NCBI GenBank assembly: GCA_028285445.1
Contig: JANQPQ010000020.1
Coordinates: forward strand, 1 to 63,092
Reading direction: 5' to 3'
From: Cyclobacteriaceae bacterium
GTDB lineage: Bacteria; Bacteroidota; Bacteroidia; Cytophagales; Cyclobacteriaceae
DNA: 63,092 nucleotides
A model generated the notes under the pieces. The model worked only from the letters and a program-made list of their open reading frames with translations. It was not told where the DNA came from and did not search any database. The position numbers were made by a program, and so were the translations under genes. This document shows, piece after piece, positions 17,593 through 28,262 of the stretch; the stretch's first letter is position 1, and every line of letters begins with the position of its first letter.

Positions 17593-19647
17593 CTAGCTAA
17601 CTCCGGATCCATTACCCACTTTACCGGCGGGCTGCACGAGCTGCAAGGTGCCGTCAGCATCTTCAGCCATCAATATCATTCCCTGAGATTCGATTCCCAT
17701 GATTTTCCTTGGCGCGAGATTAGCCAAAATGCTTACTTGTTTGCCTACTATCTCTTCAGGCTCGTAATACTTCGCTATGCCACTTACCACTGTGCGGGTA
17801 TCTAACCCGGTATCTAGTTTCAGTTTCAGCAGTTTATTGGACTTTTCTACTTTCTCCGCTTCCAACACCGTTGCGATGCGAATATCCATCTTCATGAAAT
17901 CATCGTACTGGATCTCTTCCTTCAGCGGTTCAAGGTTAGTATTGTTTTCTACTTCATTCATTTCCTTAGTGCTTTTCAGTTTCGAAACCTGCCGCTCAAT
18001 AACATCGTCGTCTATCTTCTCAAATAGCAGTTGTGCTTCGTTAATTATACTTCCTGAAGCTAGTAAATCCACACTACCGGCATCATCCCAGTTCAGCCCA
18101 GCAAGGCCAAGTATCCCCCCTATCTTGTCTACTGTCTGTGGCAAGAATGGCTTACCCAATACCTGCAGGTTGGCTGCAACCTGAAGGCAAAGGTTCAGAA
18201 TAGTGCCTACTCTTTCCTCATCTTCTTTAATTAATTTCCAGGGCTCCGTATCAGCCAGGAATTTGTTACCCGCTCGGGCCAGATCCATATATTTGGCCAA
18301 GGCTTCTCTGAACTTATAGTTCTCCAAAGAATCAGCAATATCATTAGGAAAGGCAGCAAGTGCTGCCACCAGTTCCTCATCTATGGGCTGCAAATCAGCT
18401 CGTGTAGGTAATTTTCCTTCAAAATATTTATGGGTTAAAACCACTGCCCGGTTAATGAAATTACCGAGGATGGCTACCAACTCATTATTATTCCTTGCCT
18501 GAAAATCTTTCCATGTAAAGTCATTGTCTTTGGTCTCAGGAGCATTTGATGTTAGTGCATAACGCAGTACATCTTGCTTCCCGGGAAACTCCAGCAGATA
18601 TTCATGTAGCCAAACAGCCCAGTTCTTTGAGGTTGATATCTTGTCATTCTCCAGGTTCATAAACTCATTGGCAGGCACATTGTCAGGTAGAACATAGTCT
18701 CCATGCGCCTTGAGAATGACTGGGAAGATGATGCAGTGAAATACAATATTATCCTTACCAATAAAATGGAGTAGCTTGGTATCCTCAGATTGCCAATAGT
18801 CCTTCCAATCTTTACCCTTTTCCTTAGCCCAATCAATGGTTGCTGAGATGTAACCGATCGGAGCATCGAACCATACATACAACACCTTGCCATCTGCTCC
18901 CTCTACGGGCACTGGAATTCCCCAGTCCAGGTCGCGGGTTACAGCACGGCCCTTCAATCCACTATCTATCCATGACTTGCATTGTCCATAAACATTGGTC
19001 TTCCAATCATCCTTATGCCCCTGTACTATCCACTCCTGCAGCCAATCTTCATACTTATCCAGCGGCAAGTACCAGTGTTTTGTTTCTTTCAAAACTGGCT
19101 CCTCTCCACTAAGAGCCGACTTGGGGTTTATAAGCTCGGTTGGGCTCAGTGTTGTTCCGCAGTTTTCACATTGGTCTCCGTAAGCCTCATTATGGCCGCA
19201 GTTTGGACACGTGCCAATGATGTATCTATCAGCCAAAAATTGGTTTTCTTTCTGATCGAAATATTGTTGTGAGGTTTTCTCCTCGAAATGACCATTATCA
19301 TAGAGTGTCTTAAACATGCCCGCGGCATGCTCATGATGTGTTGGAGATGAAGTGCGATGATAAATGTCGAAGCTGATACCAAATTCGGCCAAGGAGTTTT
19401 TGATCATTGGATGATACTCATCTATTATCTCCTTTGCGGTTCGCCCTTCCTTGCGCCCCCGGATGGTAATGGCAACCCCATGCTCGTCAGAACCACTAAC
19501 AAAGGCTACATCCCGGCCGCGGCTGCGTAAGTACCTGACGTAAATGTCAGCAGGCACATAGACACCAGCCAGGTGCCCAATGTGAATGGGCCCGTTGGCA
19601 TATGGCAATGCTGCTGTAACTGTATATCTCTTGTAATCCCTGGTCAT
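17593..19647 (-). CDS. metG: Methionyl-tRNA synthetase
   Basis: This 684-residue enzyme charges tRNA-Met. It has a HIGH motif ([12 protein letters not shown] near residue 20), a zinc-knuckle insertion with [18 protein letters not shown], a KMSKS loop in the form KISTSKNW, an anticodon-binding helical domain, and a C-terminal Trbp111-type tRNA-binding domain starting near [19 protein letters not shown]. The KISTS form is usual for this subclass and should not mean loss of activity. A Bacteroidota promoter element lies 14 bases upstream of the start. Confidence 0.97.
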   Translation of the reverse strand: MTRDYKRYTVTAALPYANGPIHIGHLAGVYVPADIYVRYLRSRGRDVAFVSGSDEHGVAITIRGRKEGRTAKEIIDEYHPMIKNSLAEFGISFDIYHRTSSPTHHEHAAGMFKTLYDNGHFEEKTSQQYFDQKENQFLADRYIIGTCPNCGHNEAYGDQCENCGTTLSPTELINPKSALSGEEPVLKETKHWYLPLDKYEDWLQEWIVQGHKDDWKTNVYGQCKSWIDSGLKGRAVTRDLDWGIPVPVEGADGKVLYVWFDAPIGYISATIDWAKEKGKDWKDYWQSEDTKLLHFIGKDNIVFHCIIFPVILKAHGDYVLPDNVPANEFMNLENDKISTSKNWAVWLHEYLLEFPGKQDVLRYALTSNAPETKDNDFTWKDFQARNNNELVAILGNFINRAVVLTHKYFEGKLPTRADLQPIDEELVAALAAFPNDIADSLENYKFREALAKYMDLARAGNKFLADTEPWKLIKEDEERVGTILNLCLQVAANLQVLGKPFLPQTVDKIGGILGLAGLNWDDAGSVDLLASGSIINEAQLLFEKIDDDVIERQVSKLKSTKEMNEVENNTNLEPLKEEIQYDDFMKMDIRIATVLEAEKVEKSNKLLKLKLDTGLDTRTVVSGIAKYYEPEEIVGKQVSILANLAPRKIMGIESQGMILMAEDADGTLQLVQPAGKVGNGSGVS

Positions 19648-19661
19648 TTTATTAGAATTGG

Positions 19662-19669
19662 CAAAGATA
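19662..19669 (-). promoter_or_regulatory. -7 promoter element of metG
   Basis: On the minus strand TATCTTTG followed by CC matches TAnnTTTG and lies 14 bases before the metG ATG, giving a very short leader. No convincing -33 TTG was found. Confidence 0.55.
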
Positions 19670-19749
19670 AATATTTGCTGTGCATTGGGCGCATATGGTA
19701 TTCATTTTATAATAATTATTCGAAATGAGTTTAGATGCCCTGCATTTGC

Positions 19750-19757
19750 TACTTTTG
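19750..19757 (+). promoter_or_regulatory. -7 promoter element of typA
   Basis: TACTTTTG followed by CGCTTG matches TAnnTTTG and lies 19 bases upstream of the typA ATG. It shares its core with the purL and barrel-gene promoters. The -33 element is not clear. Confidence 0.6.
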
Positions 19758-19776
19758 CGCTTGCAAAAATTGATAG

Positions 19777-21573
19777 ATGTCAGACATTAGAAACGTTGCC
19801 ATTATTGCTCACGTTGATCATGGCAAAACCACATTGGTGGATAAAATTATATATGCCTCCCATTTACTCCGTGAAACGGAAGGACAGAAAGAGTTAATCC
19901 TTGATAGTAACGACCTGGAAAGAGAACGAGGCATTACCATTCTTTCCAAGAATGTGGCAGTGGAATACAAAGGGGTAAAAATCAATATTATTGATACTCC
20001 TGGCCACTCCGATTTTGGAGGTGAAGTAGAAAGAGTGCTAAAAATGGCAAGCGGGGTTCTATTGCTGGTAGATGCGCTTGAAGGACCCATGCCCCAAACT
20101 AGATTCGTTTTAGGCAAAGCACTTGAGCTAGGGTTGAAGCCAATTGTTATCGTTAATAAAGTTGACAAAGAAAACTGCAGGCCTGATGAAGTTCATGAGC
20201 AAGTTTTCGACCTCATGTTTAATCTCGATGCCACAGAAGAGCAACTGGAATTCGAAACGCTTTATGGTTCCTCTAAACAAGGCTGGATGAGTAGCGACTG
20301 GCAACAACCTGGTGACAGCATTTTACCAGTACTTGATGCCATTATTGAACATGTGCCATCGCCGGAGGTAAATGAAGGCCCTTTACAAATGCAGATAACC
20401 TCTCTGGACTTCTCTTCTTATGTAGGCCGCATTGCCATTGGCAGGGTTTTCAGGGGTTCTATTGCTGAGAACACCGACGTAGCTGTTTGCAAGAAGGATG
20501 GCTCCACCAAAAAGGGGCGAATAAAGGAGCTTTATGAATTTGAGGGGTTGGGAAGAAAGAAAGTAAGTCAAATTGGTTGCGGTGATATTTGCGCAGTGGT
20601 TGGACTTGAGGACTTTGATATAGGCGACACTATTGCAGATATTGATAACCCTGAAGCCATGCCGAGAATTGCCGTGGATGAGCCCACTATGAGCATGCTC
20701 TTCACCATCAATAATTCTCCGTTTTTTGGCAAGGAAGGGAAATTCGTAACCTCTCGACATCTACGAGACCGCCTGCTAAAAGAAACAGAAAAGAACCTTG
20801 CCCTGCGTGTTGAGGAAACCGACTCAGAGGATAAATTCATGGTGTATGGTCGTGGCGTATTGCACCTTTCCATTCTTATTGAAACTATGAGGCGCGAAGG
20901 TTACGAGTTACAGGTGGGTCAGCCCCAGGTTTTGTATAAAGAGATTGATGGTGTAAAATCTGAGCCGGTAGAGGTTTTAGTGGTTGATGTGCCCGAGACT
21001 TACTCGGGGAAAGTGATCGAGCTTATTTCGCAGCGAAAAGGGGAGTTAAAAGTAATGGAACCGAAAGGCGACTTGCAGCACCTGGAATTTGAGATTCCTT
21101 CCAGAGGCCTGATCGGTGTAAGAAATAATTTGCTAACTCTAACCGCTGGCGAAGCCATTATCACACATCGTTTCAAAAGCTACGAGCCAGTGAAAGGGGA
21201 AATCCCTGGCAGAATTAATGGTTCTCTTATTTCCATAGAGAATGGTCCTGGTACTCCTTACTCCATCGATAAGCTTCAAGATAGAGGCATATTCTTTGTT
21301 GACCCCGGTGAGGATGTGTATATGGGTCAGGTTGTGGGTGAACACACGCGTCCTAGCGATTTAGTGGTGAACATTCAAAAAGGTAAAAAGCTAACCAACA
21401 TGCGGGCGGCAGGTAGCGACGATAACGCGAAGATTGCCCCTAAGAAGAAATTCTCCCTGGAGGAAGCTTTAGAGTATATTCAGAAAGATGAGTATGTTGA
21501 AGTAACTCCCAAATCCATGCGACTACGAAAGATCTACCTACAAGAGCATGAGCGCAAACGCATGGCTGATTAG
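19777..21573 (+). CDS. typA: Translational GTPase TypA/BipA
   Basis: This 598-residue ribosome-associated GTPase is related to EF-G and needed for 50S assembly and stress adaptation. The G motifs are visible: HVDHGKTTL (G1), RGITI (G2), DTPGH (G3) and NKVDK (G4). Domain II, an EF-G domain III-like region, domain V (PRGLIGVRNNLLT) and the TypA-specific C-terminal domain (NMRAAGSDDN and onward) follow in the usual order. It is monocistronic, with a short leader under a TAnnTTTG promoter. Confidence 0.97.
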   Translation: MSDIRNVAIIAHVDHGKTTLVDKIIYASHLLRETEGQKELILDSNDLERERGITILSKNVAVEYKGVKINIIDTPGHSDFGGEVERVLKMASGVLLLVDALEGPMPQTRFVLGKALELGLKPIVIVNKVDKENCRPDEVHEQVFDLMFNLDATEEQLEFETLYGSSKQGWMSSDWQQPGDSILPVLDAIIEHVPSPEVNEGPLQMQITSLDFSSYVGRIAIGRVFRGSIAENTDVAVCKKDGSTKKGRIKELYEFEGLGRKKVSQIGCGDICAVVGLEDFDIGDTIADIDNPEAMPRIAVDEPTMSMLFTINNSPFFGKEGKFVTSRHLRDRLLKETEKNLALRVEETDSEDKFMVYGRGVLHLSILIETMRREGYELQVGQPQVLYKEIDGVKSEPVEVLVVDVPETYSGKVIELISQRKGELKVMEPKGDLQHLEFEIPSRGLIGVRNNLLTLTAGEAIITHRFKSYEPVKGEIPGRINGSLISIENGPGTPYSIDKLQDRGIFFVDPGEDVYMGQVVGEHTRPSDLVVNIQKGKKLTNMRAAGSDDNAKIAPKKKFSLEEALEYIQKDEYVEVTPKSMRLRKIYLQEHERKRMAD

Positions 21574-21670
21574 CTGTCTTCAAATACTCTCTAAATTGTT
21601 GTCGTAACTAGAATGTTGGGCAGCTGTTGGACTAAAATGGTATCTTTCAATTAGAAACCACATCCAACAT

Positions 21671-24046
21671 ATGCTTATTCGTTCTCTACATACATCTTTA
21701 CGATACTTCCTAAAACACAAGGCTTTTGGCGCTATAAATATTGTTGGTCTCACACTGGGATTATTGATTAGCTTTTACGCGCTTCACTATATCCGCTTTG
21801 AGCTTAGTTATGATCATCACAACGAAAAAATCGATAGGATTTATAGGTTGGTCACCAACCTTGAAACGCCAGAGGGCCAGCAGCAGCTAAGCACTACTGG
21901 AGGCATGGGACCCGCCATTTCCCAGGCCCTTCCCGAAGTAGAACTAACATCCAGAATCTTTCTTGATTACCTGCTTATAGGCACGGAAGATGGGCCCGCT
22001 TTTCAGCAAGACATCGCCTATGCAGATCCACAGCTTTTTACGGTTTTTACCATGCCCCTAATCCATGGAAATGCTAACAACTTGCTATCGGCGCCTTATG
22101 ACATCGTAATCTCAGAGAGCGCAGCTCTTAAATTTTTTGGGCGAACAGATGTACTAGATAAAACGTTGGTAGTCAATGGTGAAACTCAGGGGCGTATCAC
22201 GGGCGTAATGCAAGATTTACCCAACAACTCCCATCTCAAGGTTGATATGATACTACCTGTCTCCACCCTGGGCGAGGGATGGAACAACAATTGGAAGCGA
22301 TACTATTTCTATACCTACCTTCTGCTTAATAAGGAAGCCAACCCAGAGGTTGTGCAACAAAAACTAGGATCGATTTTGACATCAAATATGGACCTTAGCC
22401 TCGGCACCCCTTACTTCACATTGGAGCCCCTGGAGGATGTCTATTTGCAAGGTAGTTCCAGAGCAAGCCGAACTGGGGAATCAACACATGGCAGCATGAC
22501 AAATATTCGTGTGTTTGCGTTGATCGCAGCCTTTGTATTGTTGCTTGCGATTTTCAACTTCATTAACCTGTCAACCGCATTCGCTGCACAAAGGGTAAAA
22601 GAAATTGGTGTGAGAAAAGCCCTCGGTGCCACCAGAAAAATGCTGGTCAGGCAGTTTCTAACCGATGCGGTTTTTCTATCGCTGGTGGCTTTGATAGGGG
22701 CATTACTTGTAAGCTTGCTAATACTGCCGATGTTCAATCAACTAACAGGCAAGGAGATCATTACAAGCATAATGGATAGCCCTCAAATTCTAGCCTTACT
22801 GCTTGGAATTAGTTTGCTTACGGGGCTGGGTGCCGGCACCTACCCCGCCCTCTTCCTTTCGGATCTAAAACCAAGCGGCAGTTCGATAGGAGTGGACCAG
22901 AATACCAGCAATGCCCTTCTTCGCAAGACTTTGGTGGTTGTGCAGTTTACTATCTCTATTACACTGGTTATTAGTACCATGATTGTAAATCTGCAATTGC
23001 ACTTCATGAAGACCCACGAACTGGGTTTTAACAAAGCCCATCAACTAGTAGCAGACTTCCAATTCAACGGCGACGTTATCGATCGGCGGGAAGTCATTAA
23101 ACAAGAACTTGAAGCCATAGCTGGGGTTGAACAAGTGGCCTTTTCTTCCTCAATTCCGGGAAAGGGCAATCACAAATACCCGATTGTTATTGAAGATATA
23201 AACAATGAATCGAAGGAATTGCTATGGGACAGCTACTTCGTCTCCCACGACTTTTTGCAGCAGTATAAGATCGAAATCATCGCAGGCGAGCCTTTGCGCC
23301 CTTCGGAAGTGGCTAATGCTGGCAAGGCCATGCTCATTAATAAGGCCGCAACTAAAGCATTGGGGTTGGAAAACCCTGCCGAGGCAATTGGTAAGCGTTA
23401 TACCCATCTTCGCAAGCAGGGAACCGTTGTAGGTGTTATTAACGATTTCCATTTCCAACCTTTTCACCAGGAGGTAAAGCCCTTGGTAATTCGGGTTGCC
23501 AATGGGTTTCTTACTATGATGAGCGTGAGGGTAACATCCCGGGATATGCAGTCTACTATCTCCCAAATCGAAGGCAAGTGGAAGAACCTCGGCATCTCTG
23601 CACCTTTCACTTACTTCTTCGCTGATCAGGCATTTGACCAACAATACAAGGCTGAAGATAGGTTTCAGAAGTTAGTATCCTACTTCTCTTTACTGGCTAT
23701 ACTTATTTCCTGCCTTGGTCTACTAGGCTTGTCTATGCACTATACGGCAATGAGAACGAAAGAGATCGGGGTCCGAAAAATTCTCGGTGCCAGCTCCTTT
23801 GGCATTGTGCTCTTGCTCAATCGGCAGTTCTCAACTCTAATTCTACTGGCCAGTATCTTCGGTTCGGTACTATCTTATTTCGCCATGAACTCGTGGCTGA
23901 ATGATTTTGCCTACCGCGTACAAATGCCTTGGTGGGCCATGGGAGTTGGTGCATTTCTACTAACATCAATAGCCGTTGCCACTGTTAGCTTGCAAGGGTT
24001 ACAAACCTCCAGGATGAACCCCTCGCGAAGTTTGAGGGAAAGCTAA
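21671..24046 (+). CDS. FtsX/MacB-like ABC transporter permease
   Basis: This 791-residue protein has two MacB-type periplasmic core domains and two FtsX membrane domains, a layout frequent in Bacteroidota. The first membrane helix lies near residues 20-40. The FtsX coupling regions read RVKEIGVRKALGATRKMLVRQF (first half) and RTKEIGVRKILGAS (second half). It likely works as a mechanotransmitting permease with a separately encoded ATPase, as no ATPase gene is adjacent. A near-promoter TATCTTTC occurs about 30 bases upstream. It converges on the penicillin-acylase gene with a three-base gap. Confidence 0.92.
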   Translation: MLIRSLHTSLRYFLKHKAFGAINIVGLTLGLLISFYALHYIRFELSYDHHNEKIDRIYRLVTNLETPEGQQQLSTTGGMGPAISQALPEVELTSRIFLDYLLIGTEDGPAFQQDIAYADPQLFTVFTMPLIHGNANNLLSAPYDIVISESAALKFFGRTDVLDKTLVVNGETQGRITGVMQDLPNNSHLKVDMILPVSTLGEGWNNNWKRYYFYTYLLLNKEANPEVVQQKLGSILTSNMDLSLGTPYFTLEPLEDVYLQGSSRASRTGESTHGSMTNIRVFALIAAFVLLLAIFNFINLSTAFAAQRVKEIGVRKALGATRKMLVRQFLTDAVFLSLVALIGALLVSLLILPMFNQLTGKEIITSIMDSPQILALLLGISLLTGLGAGTYPALFLSDLKPSGSSIGVDQNTSNALLRKTLVVVQFTISITLVISTMIVNLQLHFMKTHELGFNKAHQLVADFQFNGDVIDRREVIKQELEAIAGVEQVAFSSSIPGKGNHKYPIVIEDINNESKELLWDSYFVSHDFLQQYKIEIIAGEPLRPSEVANAGKAMLINKAATKALGLENPAEAIGKRYTHLRKQGTVVGVINDFHFQPFHQEVKPLVIRVANGFLTMMSVRVTSRDMQSTISQIEGKWKNLGISAPFTYFFADQAFDQQYKAEDRFQKLVSYFSLLAILISCLGLLGLSMHYTAMRTKEIGVRKILGASSFGIVLLLNRQFSTLILLASIFGSVLSYFAMNSWLNDFAYRVQMPWWAMGVGAFLLTSIAVATVSLQGLQTSRMNPSRSLRES

Positions 24047-24049
24047 TAA

Positions 24050-26206
24050 CTATTCCTCCCCTGGCCGATAAGACTTAACCAACTGCTTGGCAATGTCCTC
24101 TTCCGTAAAAGCGACTTTTTTCATCTTGCCTTCAGCAAACATTTTGGCCTGGTCATCAAAGTGCGGGCTCTTGCGATCATTCGACTGCCCATAAGCCAGC
24201 ACTGAATAAGCTCGAGGTTGGTCGCCAAACTCCACCGCGAATACCCAGCCATCTCCGCTTACTACTGAGTACTTCCTTTTCTTATATGGTCGGAAACTTA
24301 GTACACGAAAATTGCCAACGGTCCCAGATCCACCAGCAACTGGTTCATTCACTTTCCCTCTCCTAACCCTGTAAACATCTCCCCATTTTACGTCCCATTT
24401 GCCGTGGCGCTTTTTGGTTAACTTTATAGCCCTTTCAAACGCAGCAAAGGCACTATCGGCATTACTGATGCCATAAGGAGTGGTAGTAGGTTTCTCGGCA
24501 TCCCATGGTGTGGCATACATTTCCTGCGCCCCTATCATTCCCCGGTAGGTGAAAAACCAATTATTGAACAACACACTGCCCCTGCTCTCTATAGAGGCTG
24601 TATTATCCCATTCAGCTAAGCGATTGGCCGCCTTAAGCAAACGCTTGTCTTGGCTTTTGTCCTTAATAATCTCTACAAGATCTTCCTTCAATCGGTCGGC
24701 AGCCAGCACTCTGTCACTGTGCTTCATTTTGACAATATCTTCAAGGCTAAATTTCTTGTCATTATGAATAAGGCTAAGACTATGTTGAGATCGAAGTCTT
24801 AATCTCGGTTCAGGGAAATTATCGGGGAATCCATCAAGGGCCATCGGAGCATTTAAGTTGGTGAAGTAGAATGGATCGTTGCTATTTTGTAAATAGCCAC
24901 CAGGCGGGTTTTGTAACTGAGGAAGTTCATCAAAGGGCACAATTTCCTGCCAAATTGTAGCAGCTTTCTGGGCTTCATGGGCCACTGTATCTCCCAGGAA
25001 TTCGTGATTCAACTTGGGCGTCATGGCATTCCACACATAGAATATATTCCCGTCAGCATCGGCATAAGTATAATTACTTGATGTAATTGCTTGTATTCTC
25101 ATCGCCTCTTTCCATTCCTCAAGATTGTTAGCTAACATCATTCTTGTAAATTGCTCTCCCCGCTTGAAGTTGTTCCATCCTGCGGTTTTCACAATATAGA
25201 TGTTATCATCCTCGTGGTGGATTACCGGACCATGAGGCGTATATAACCATTCCTTTTTCACAACCCCCAAGCCAGTTCCATCTTTAAACTCTACCTCAAC
25301 CACTTGTTTTCGTAATGCATGACTTTCTCCGTCAAGCAGATAATGGTCCTCCTTTTCAGGGTCAACTTTTAAGGCGTAGACTTCCTCGAGGTCTGGATTG
25401 TTGTTAGTGGTTGACCACCCAAGGCGTTCATTGAAACCTCCGATAATTGCAAACATCCCTCCAATTCTGAAGTCACCATAGTAGTTGATCTTACCGGGCA
25501 CCGTGATATGCGCTTCATAGTATCCGGCTTGCCAAGATAAATGCGGGTTCCTCATTAATATAGCATTTCCGGAGGTAGTTCGTTCAGGAGCAAAGGCCCA
25601 AACATTGGAGCCCGCGTCGTCGTTATTCCGGCGTGCCTCCCTATCTCGCTCAATTTTTTGAAGAAACTGACGGGCATTTCTGGGGGTAGGAACCGCTCCA
25701 TTGCTGCGAGCAGCCACATCTACGCCGGTGAAGTCTTGTTGATACCATTGCGGGAATCTCTCACTATGAATTGAGAGATAGTAGTTAACGCCGGCAGCAA
25801 ACCCCTCCAGGATATCCCTTGTATCCTGACTAAGGTCCATGTAGGTAGCTGCCGTGCGCTCGTGAATTAGGCGGCGATAAAAGTCTGCCTCTATTCTGGC
25901 TTCTAATTGGGTTGTATCGTACCTGGCAATAATACCACGAGCATCTATAAGAGGCAAAATCACCCTATCTCCCCGATCTTCACATTCAGCATAAGCCAGA
26001 CCGAAGGCCACCGCCCGAAGATTTTCAGCCAGTATATGAGGCACACCATAAGCAGTGCGGCGTATGGTGACTTGTTCCTGAAGGGGTTTATCTTGGGCTA
26101 AAGAATCATTTACAACGGTGAGAATGACGAGAATAATGGTAGTGAGAGGACAGTGCTCATAGTAGTATTGGCAATAGATTAAATATACCAATACCGCCCG
26201 AATCAA
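24050..26206 (-). CDS. Penicillin acylase family Ntn hydrolase
   Basis: This protein of up to 718 residues belongs to the penicillin/acyl-homoserine-lactone acylase family, whose precursor cuts itself to expose an N-terminal Ser nucleophile. That Ser is S200 in DAGSNVWAF, directly after the Gly cleavage site. Downstream matches include MRNPHLSWQAGYYEAHI. The spacer and large beta-chain regions are present, so it should be a periplasmic heterodimer cleaving an amide-linked acyl group. The substrate is unknown; quorum-signal lactones, beta-lactams or peptides are options. The exact start is uncertain: the hydrophobic segment IILVILTVV lies 30 or so residues in, without a normal charged n-region before it. 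Confidence 0.9.
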   Translation of the reverse strand: MIRAVLVYLIYCQYYYEHCPLTTIILVILTVVNDSLAQDKPLQEQVTIRRTAYGVPHILAENLRAVAFGLAYAECEDRGDRVILPLIDARGIIARYDTTQLEARIEADFYRRLIHERTAATYMDLSQDTRDILEGFAAGVNYYLSIHSERFPQWYQQDFTGVDVAARSNGAVPTPRNARQFLQKIERDREARRNNDDAGSNVWAFAPERTTSGNAILMRNPHLSWQAGYYEAHITVPGKINYYGDFRIGGMFAIIGGFNERLGWSTTNNNPDLEEVYALKVDPEKEDHYLLDGESHALRKQVVEVEFKDGTGLGVVKKEWLYTPHGPVIHHEDDNIYIVKTAGWNNFKRGEQFTRMMLANNLEEWKEAMRIQAITSSNYTYADADGNIFYVWNAMTPKLNHEFLGDTVAHEAQKAATIWQEIVPFDELPQLQNPPGGYLQNSNDPFYFTNLNAPMALDGFPDNFPEPRLRLRSQHSLSLIHNDKKFSLEDIVKMKHSDRVLAADRLKEDLVEIIKDKSQDKRLLKAANRLAEWDNTASIESRGSVLFNNWFFTYRGMIGAQEMYATPWDAEKPTTTPYGISNADSAFAAFERAIKLTKKRHGKWDVKWGDVYRVRRGKVNEPVAGGSGTVGNFRVLSFRPYKKRKYSVVSGDGWVFAVEFGDQPRAYSVLAYGQSNDRKSPHFDDQAKMFAEGKMKKVAFTEEDIAKQLVKSYRPGEE

Positions 26207-26243
26207 TCCATGGAACTTAGACTAACGGCAGTTACGGGTTATA

Positions 26244-27113
26244 CTACTTCCCTTTCCTCATTTGCTCATAGGCGTCCCAGAGGTTATCTGGGATTTGCTC
26301 GAAGTCGTTAAACTCACCGGCACCTCGGAGCCATTCCCCTCCATCGATAGTCACTACTTCACCATTTATATATGCTGAATAATCGGAGAGTAAGTAAGCT
26401 GCCAGGTTAGCTAACTCCTGGTGCTCTCCCACACGTCCAAGTGGAATTCGTTTGGCAGGATCAAACTTTTCAGCAAGGTCGCCTGGCAATAGTCTACTCC
26501 AGGCTCCTTCCGTGGGAAAAGGTCCTGGGGCTATAGCGTTACTCCTTATTTTGTATTTGGCCCACTCCACGGCTAAGGAACGAGTCATGGCCAGAATTCC
26601 AGCCTTGGCTGCCGCTGATGGCACAACATAACCTGAGCCAGTAAACGCGTAAGTTGTCACTATATTCAAGAAGGTACCAGCTTGTTTTTTATCGATCCAG
26701 TTTTTGCCCGCGGCAAGAATAAAATTATAAGTGCCTTTTAGTACAATATCTACAACTACATCAAATGCTCGGTGAGAGAGCCGCTCTGTTGGACTGATAA
26801 AATTGCCAGCGGCATTATTTAGCACTGCATCTACCTTACCAAATTTTTCTTCAGCAGATCTTATTACTGATTCAATCTCATCATACTTTCGAATGTCGCA
26901 GGAAATCGGGAGCACTTCATTTCCGGACTTGCTAGAGATCTCGGCGGCAGTAGCCTCAAGGATCTCCATTCTTCTACTAGCAATTACCAGGTTACAGCCA
27001 AGTTCGGAGAGATACCCCCCCATCCCTTTGCCCAACCCAGTTCCGCCACCGGTAACTATTATAGTCTTGTCATTTAGTGATCCTTCTTTTAACATTCCCT
27101 GCATAACGCTCAT
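26244..27113 (-). CDS. Short-chain dehydrogenase (2,4-dienoyl-CoA reductase type)
   Basis: This SDR enzyme is about 289 residues long from ATG 27113. A longer in-frame start at 27167 adds 18 residues unlike the family, and ATG 27104 is also possible. The NAD(P)-binding motif is TGGGTGLGKGMG and NNAAGNF is present. At the usual YxxxK site the text is PSAAAKAG, so Tyr is replaced by Ser while Lys is kept. This is typical of the dienoyl-CoA/enoyl-CoA reductase branch, followed by TRSLAVEW and APGPFPTEGAW. It probably reduces unsaturated acyl-CoA intermediates of fatty-acid oxidation. It lies 37 bases upstream of the acylase gene on the same strand. Confidence 0.9.
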   Translation of the reverse strand: MSVMQGMLKEGSLNDKTIIVTGGGTGLGKGMGGYLSELGCNLVIASRRMEILEATAAEISSKSGNEVLPISCDIRKYDEIESVIRSAEEKFGKVDAVLNNAAGNFISPTERLSHRAFDVVVDIVLKGTYNFILAAGKNWIDKKQAGTFLNIVTTYAFTGSGYVVPSAAAKAGILAMTRSLAVEWAKYKIRSNAIAPGPFPTEGAWSRLLPGDLAEKFDPAKRIPLGRVGEHQELANLAAYLLSDYSAYINGEVVTIDGGEWLRGAGEFNDFEQIPDNLWDAYEQMRKGK

Positions 27114-27254
27114 GTTTTGGTGGAGCCAATAATACTTAAAACAAACATCTAATGAAACCCGACTCAAGCATTTCAGTCATTCGTCACAATGCATCTAGAG
27201 AATTAGCTATTAATGTGGATATTTGCGTTAGCTAACAATATACAATTCTCCATT

Positions 27255-28211
27255 ATGCGATTTCTTAACACACTCACTCAAACTGCCCTTATTTGTCTAG
27301 CCCTTAGCAGCTGTATTGTATCTAAACAAAAATATGATGAACTATTGGCCGAGAATGTGCAGATGGAAGGTGAGATCGCGCAACTAACAGCTGACCTGGA
27401 AACGGCTAATGCCAAAATTGCCAGTCTGAATGCAAGCCTTGATTCTCTTAACGAAGTTAATTCTGCAACATCAGCCGATTTGCAAAAAACTTCTACCGAT
27501 CTAAGTGCATTGAGAGGTGAGCAAGAAAAGCTGCAAACTCTTTATGACAATCTATTGAAAAATAGCGGCAAGCTCAATCGCGATCTCTCTGAACAACAAG
27601 AGCGGCTGTTAACTATGGAGCGAGATCTGGAGTTAGCAACAGAGAAAAATAATGAACTTAGTGAGAGCCTGGCGCAAAGAGAAAAGAAGGTTTCTGAGCT
27701 GGAGAGAATTTTGGCGGACAAAGAAAAGGCGGTAAATGATTTGAAAAACAAGGTGAGCGCCGCATTGCTAAATTTTGAAGAAAACGACTTAAAAATTGAC
27801 GTAAGAAACGGCAAGGTATATGTTTCCCTGGCAGAACAGCTGCTTTTCAGATCGGGAAGTGTGAAGGTAGACACCAAAGGGGTAAATGCCTTGCAACAAC
27901 TGGCAACCGTCTTGAAGGAGTCTCCTGATATCAACGTTATGGTAGAAGGCCATACTGATAATGTACCAATCTCTCGTTCTTCTCAGTACATGAATGACAA
28001 CTGGGACCTTAGCGTAATGCGGGCAACCTCCATCGTGAGAATCCTTACCAGAGGTGGAGTGGATGCGGCACAGATTACAGCCTCAGGTAAGGGTGAGCAT
28101 ACTCCCGTAGTTGAGAATGACACCGCTGAAAACAAGGCAAAAAATCGCCGGACAGAAATCATCCTGACACCGAAACTTGATGAGCTTTTCGAGATACTTG
28201 AGTCTAACTAG
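27255..28211 (+). CDS. OmpA-family peptidoglycan-associated lipoprotein
   Basis: This protein has 318 residues from ATG 27255, which gives a lipoprotein signal with lipobox ALSSC (Cys20). The upstream in-frame start at 27213 would bury that signal. Residues about 30-175 form a long coiled coil with heptads of Leu, Ala and charged residues. An OmpA C-terminal domain follows, with GHTDNVPI and the peptidoglycan-contact helix NWDLSVMRATSIVR, and a GKGEHTPV loop. It probably tethers the outer membrane to peptidoglycan. It is followed within 55 bases by the PLDc_N microprotein gene on the same strand. Confidence 0.94.
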   Translation: MRFLNTLTQTALICLALSSCIVSKQKYDELLAENVQMEGEIAQLTADLETANAKIASLNASLDSLNEVNSATSADLQKTSTDLSALRGEQEKLQTLYDNLLKNSGKLNRDLSEQQERLLTMERDLELATEKNNELSESLAQREKKVSELERILADKEKAVNDLKNKVSAALLNFEENDLKIDVRNGKVYVSLAEQLLFRSGSVKVDTKGVNALQQLATVLKESPDINVMVEGHTDNVPISRSSQYMNDNWDLSVMRATSIVRILTRGGVDAAQITASGKGEHTPVVENDTAENKAKNRRTEIILTPKLDELFEILESN

Positions 28212-28262
28212 ATATTCTGGATTAATACCTTATCTTGTTAGCATAATCTAACCAAACTATCT

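Noticed and set aside
17593-19647. The KISTS form of the KMSKS motif in MetG as a possible loss of function
   Set aside because: This form is normal in this MetG subclass, and all other motifs are intact.
26244-27113. Missing Tyr of YxxxK in the SDR enzyme as a sign of inactivity
   Set aside because: Dienoyl-CoA and enoyl-CoA reductase relatives lack it at this position, so it is a family trait.
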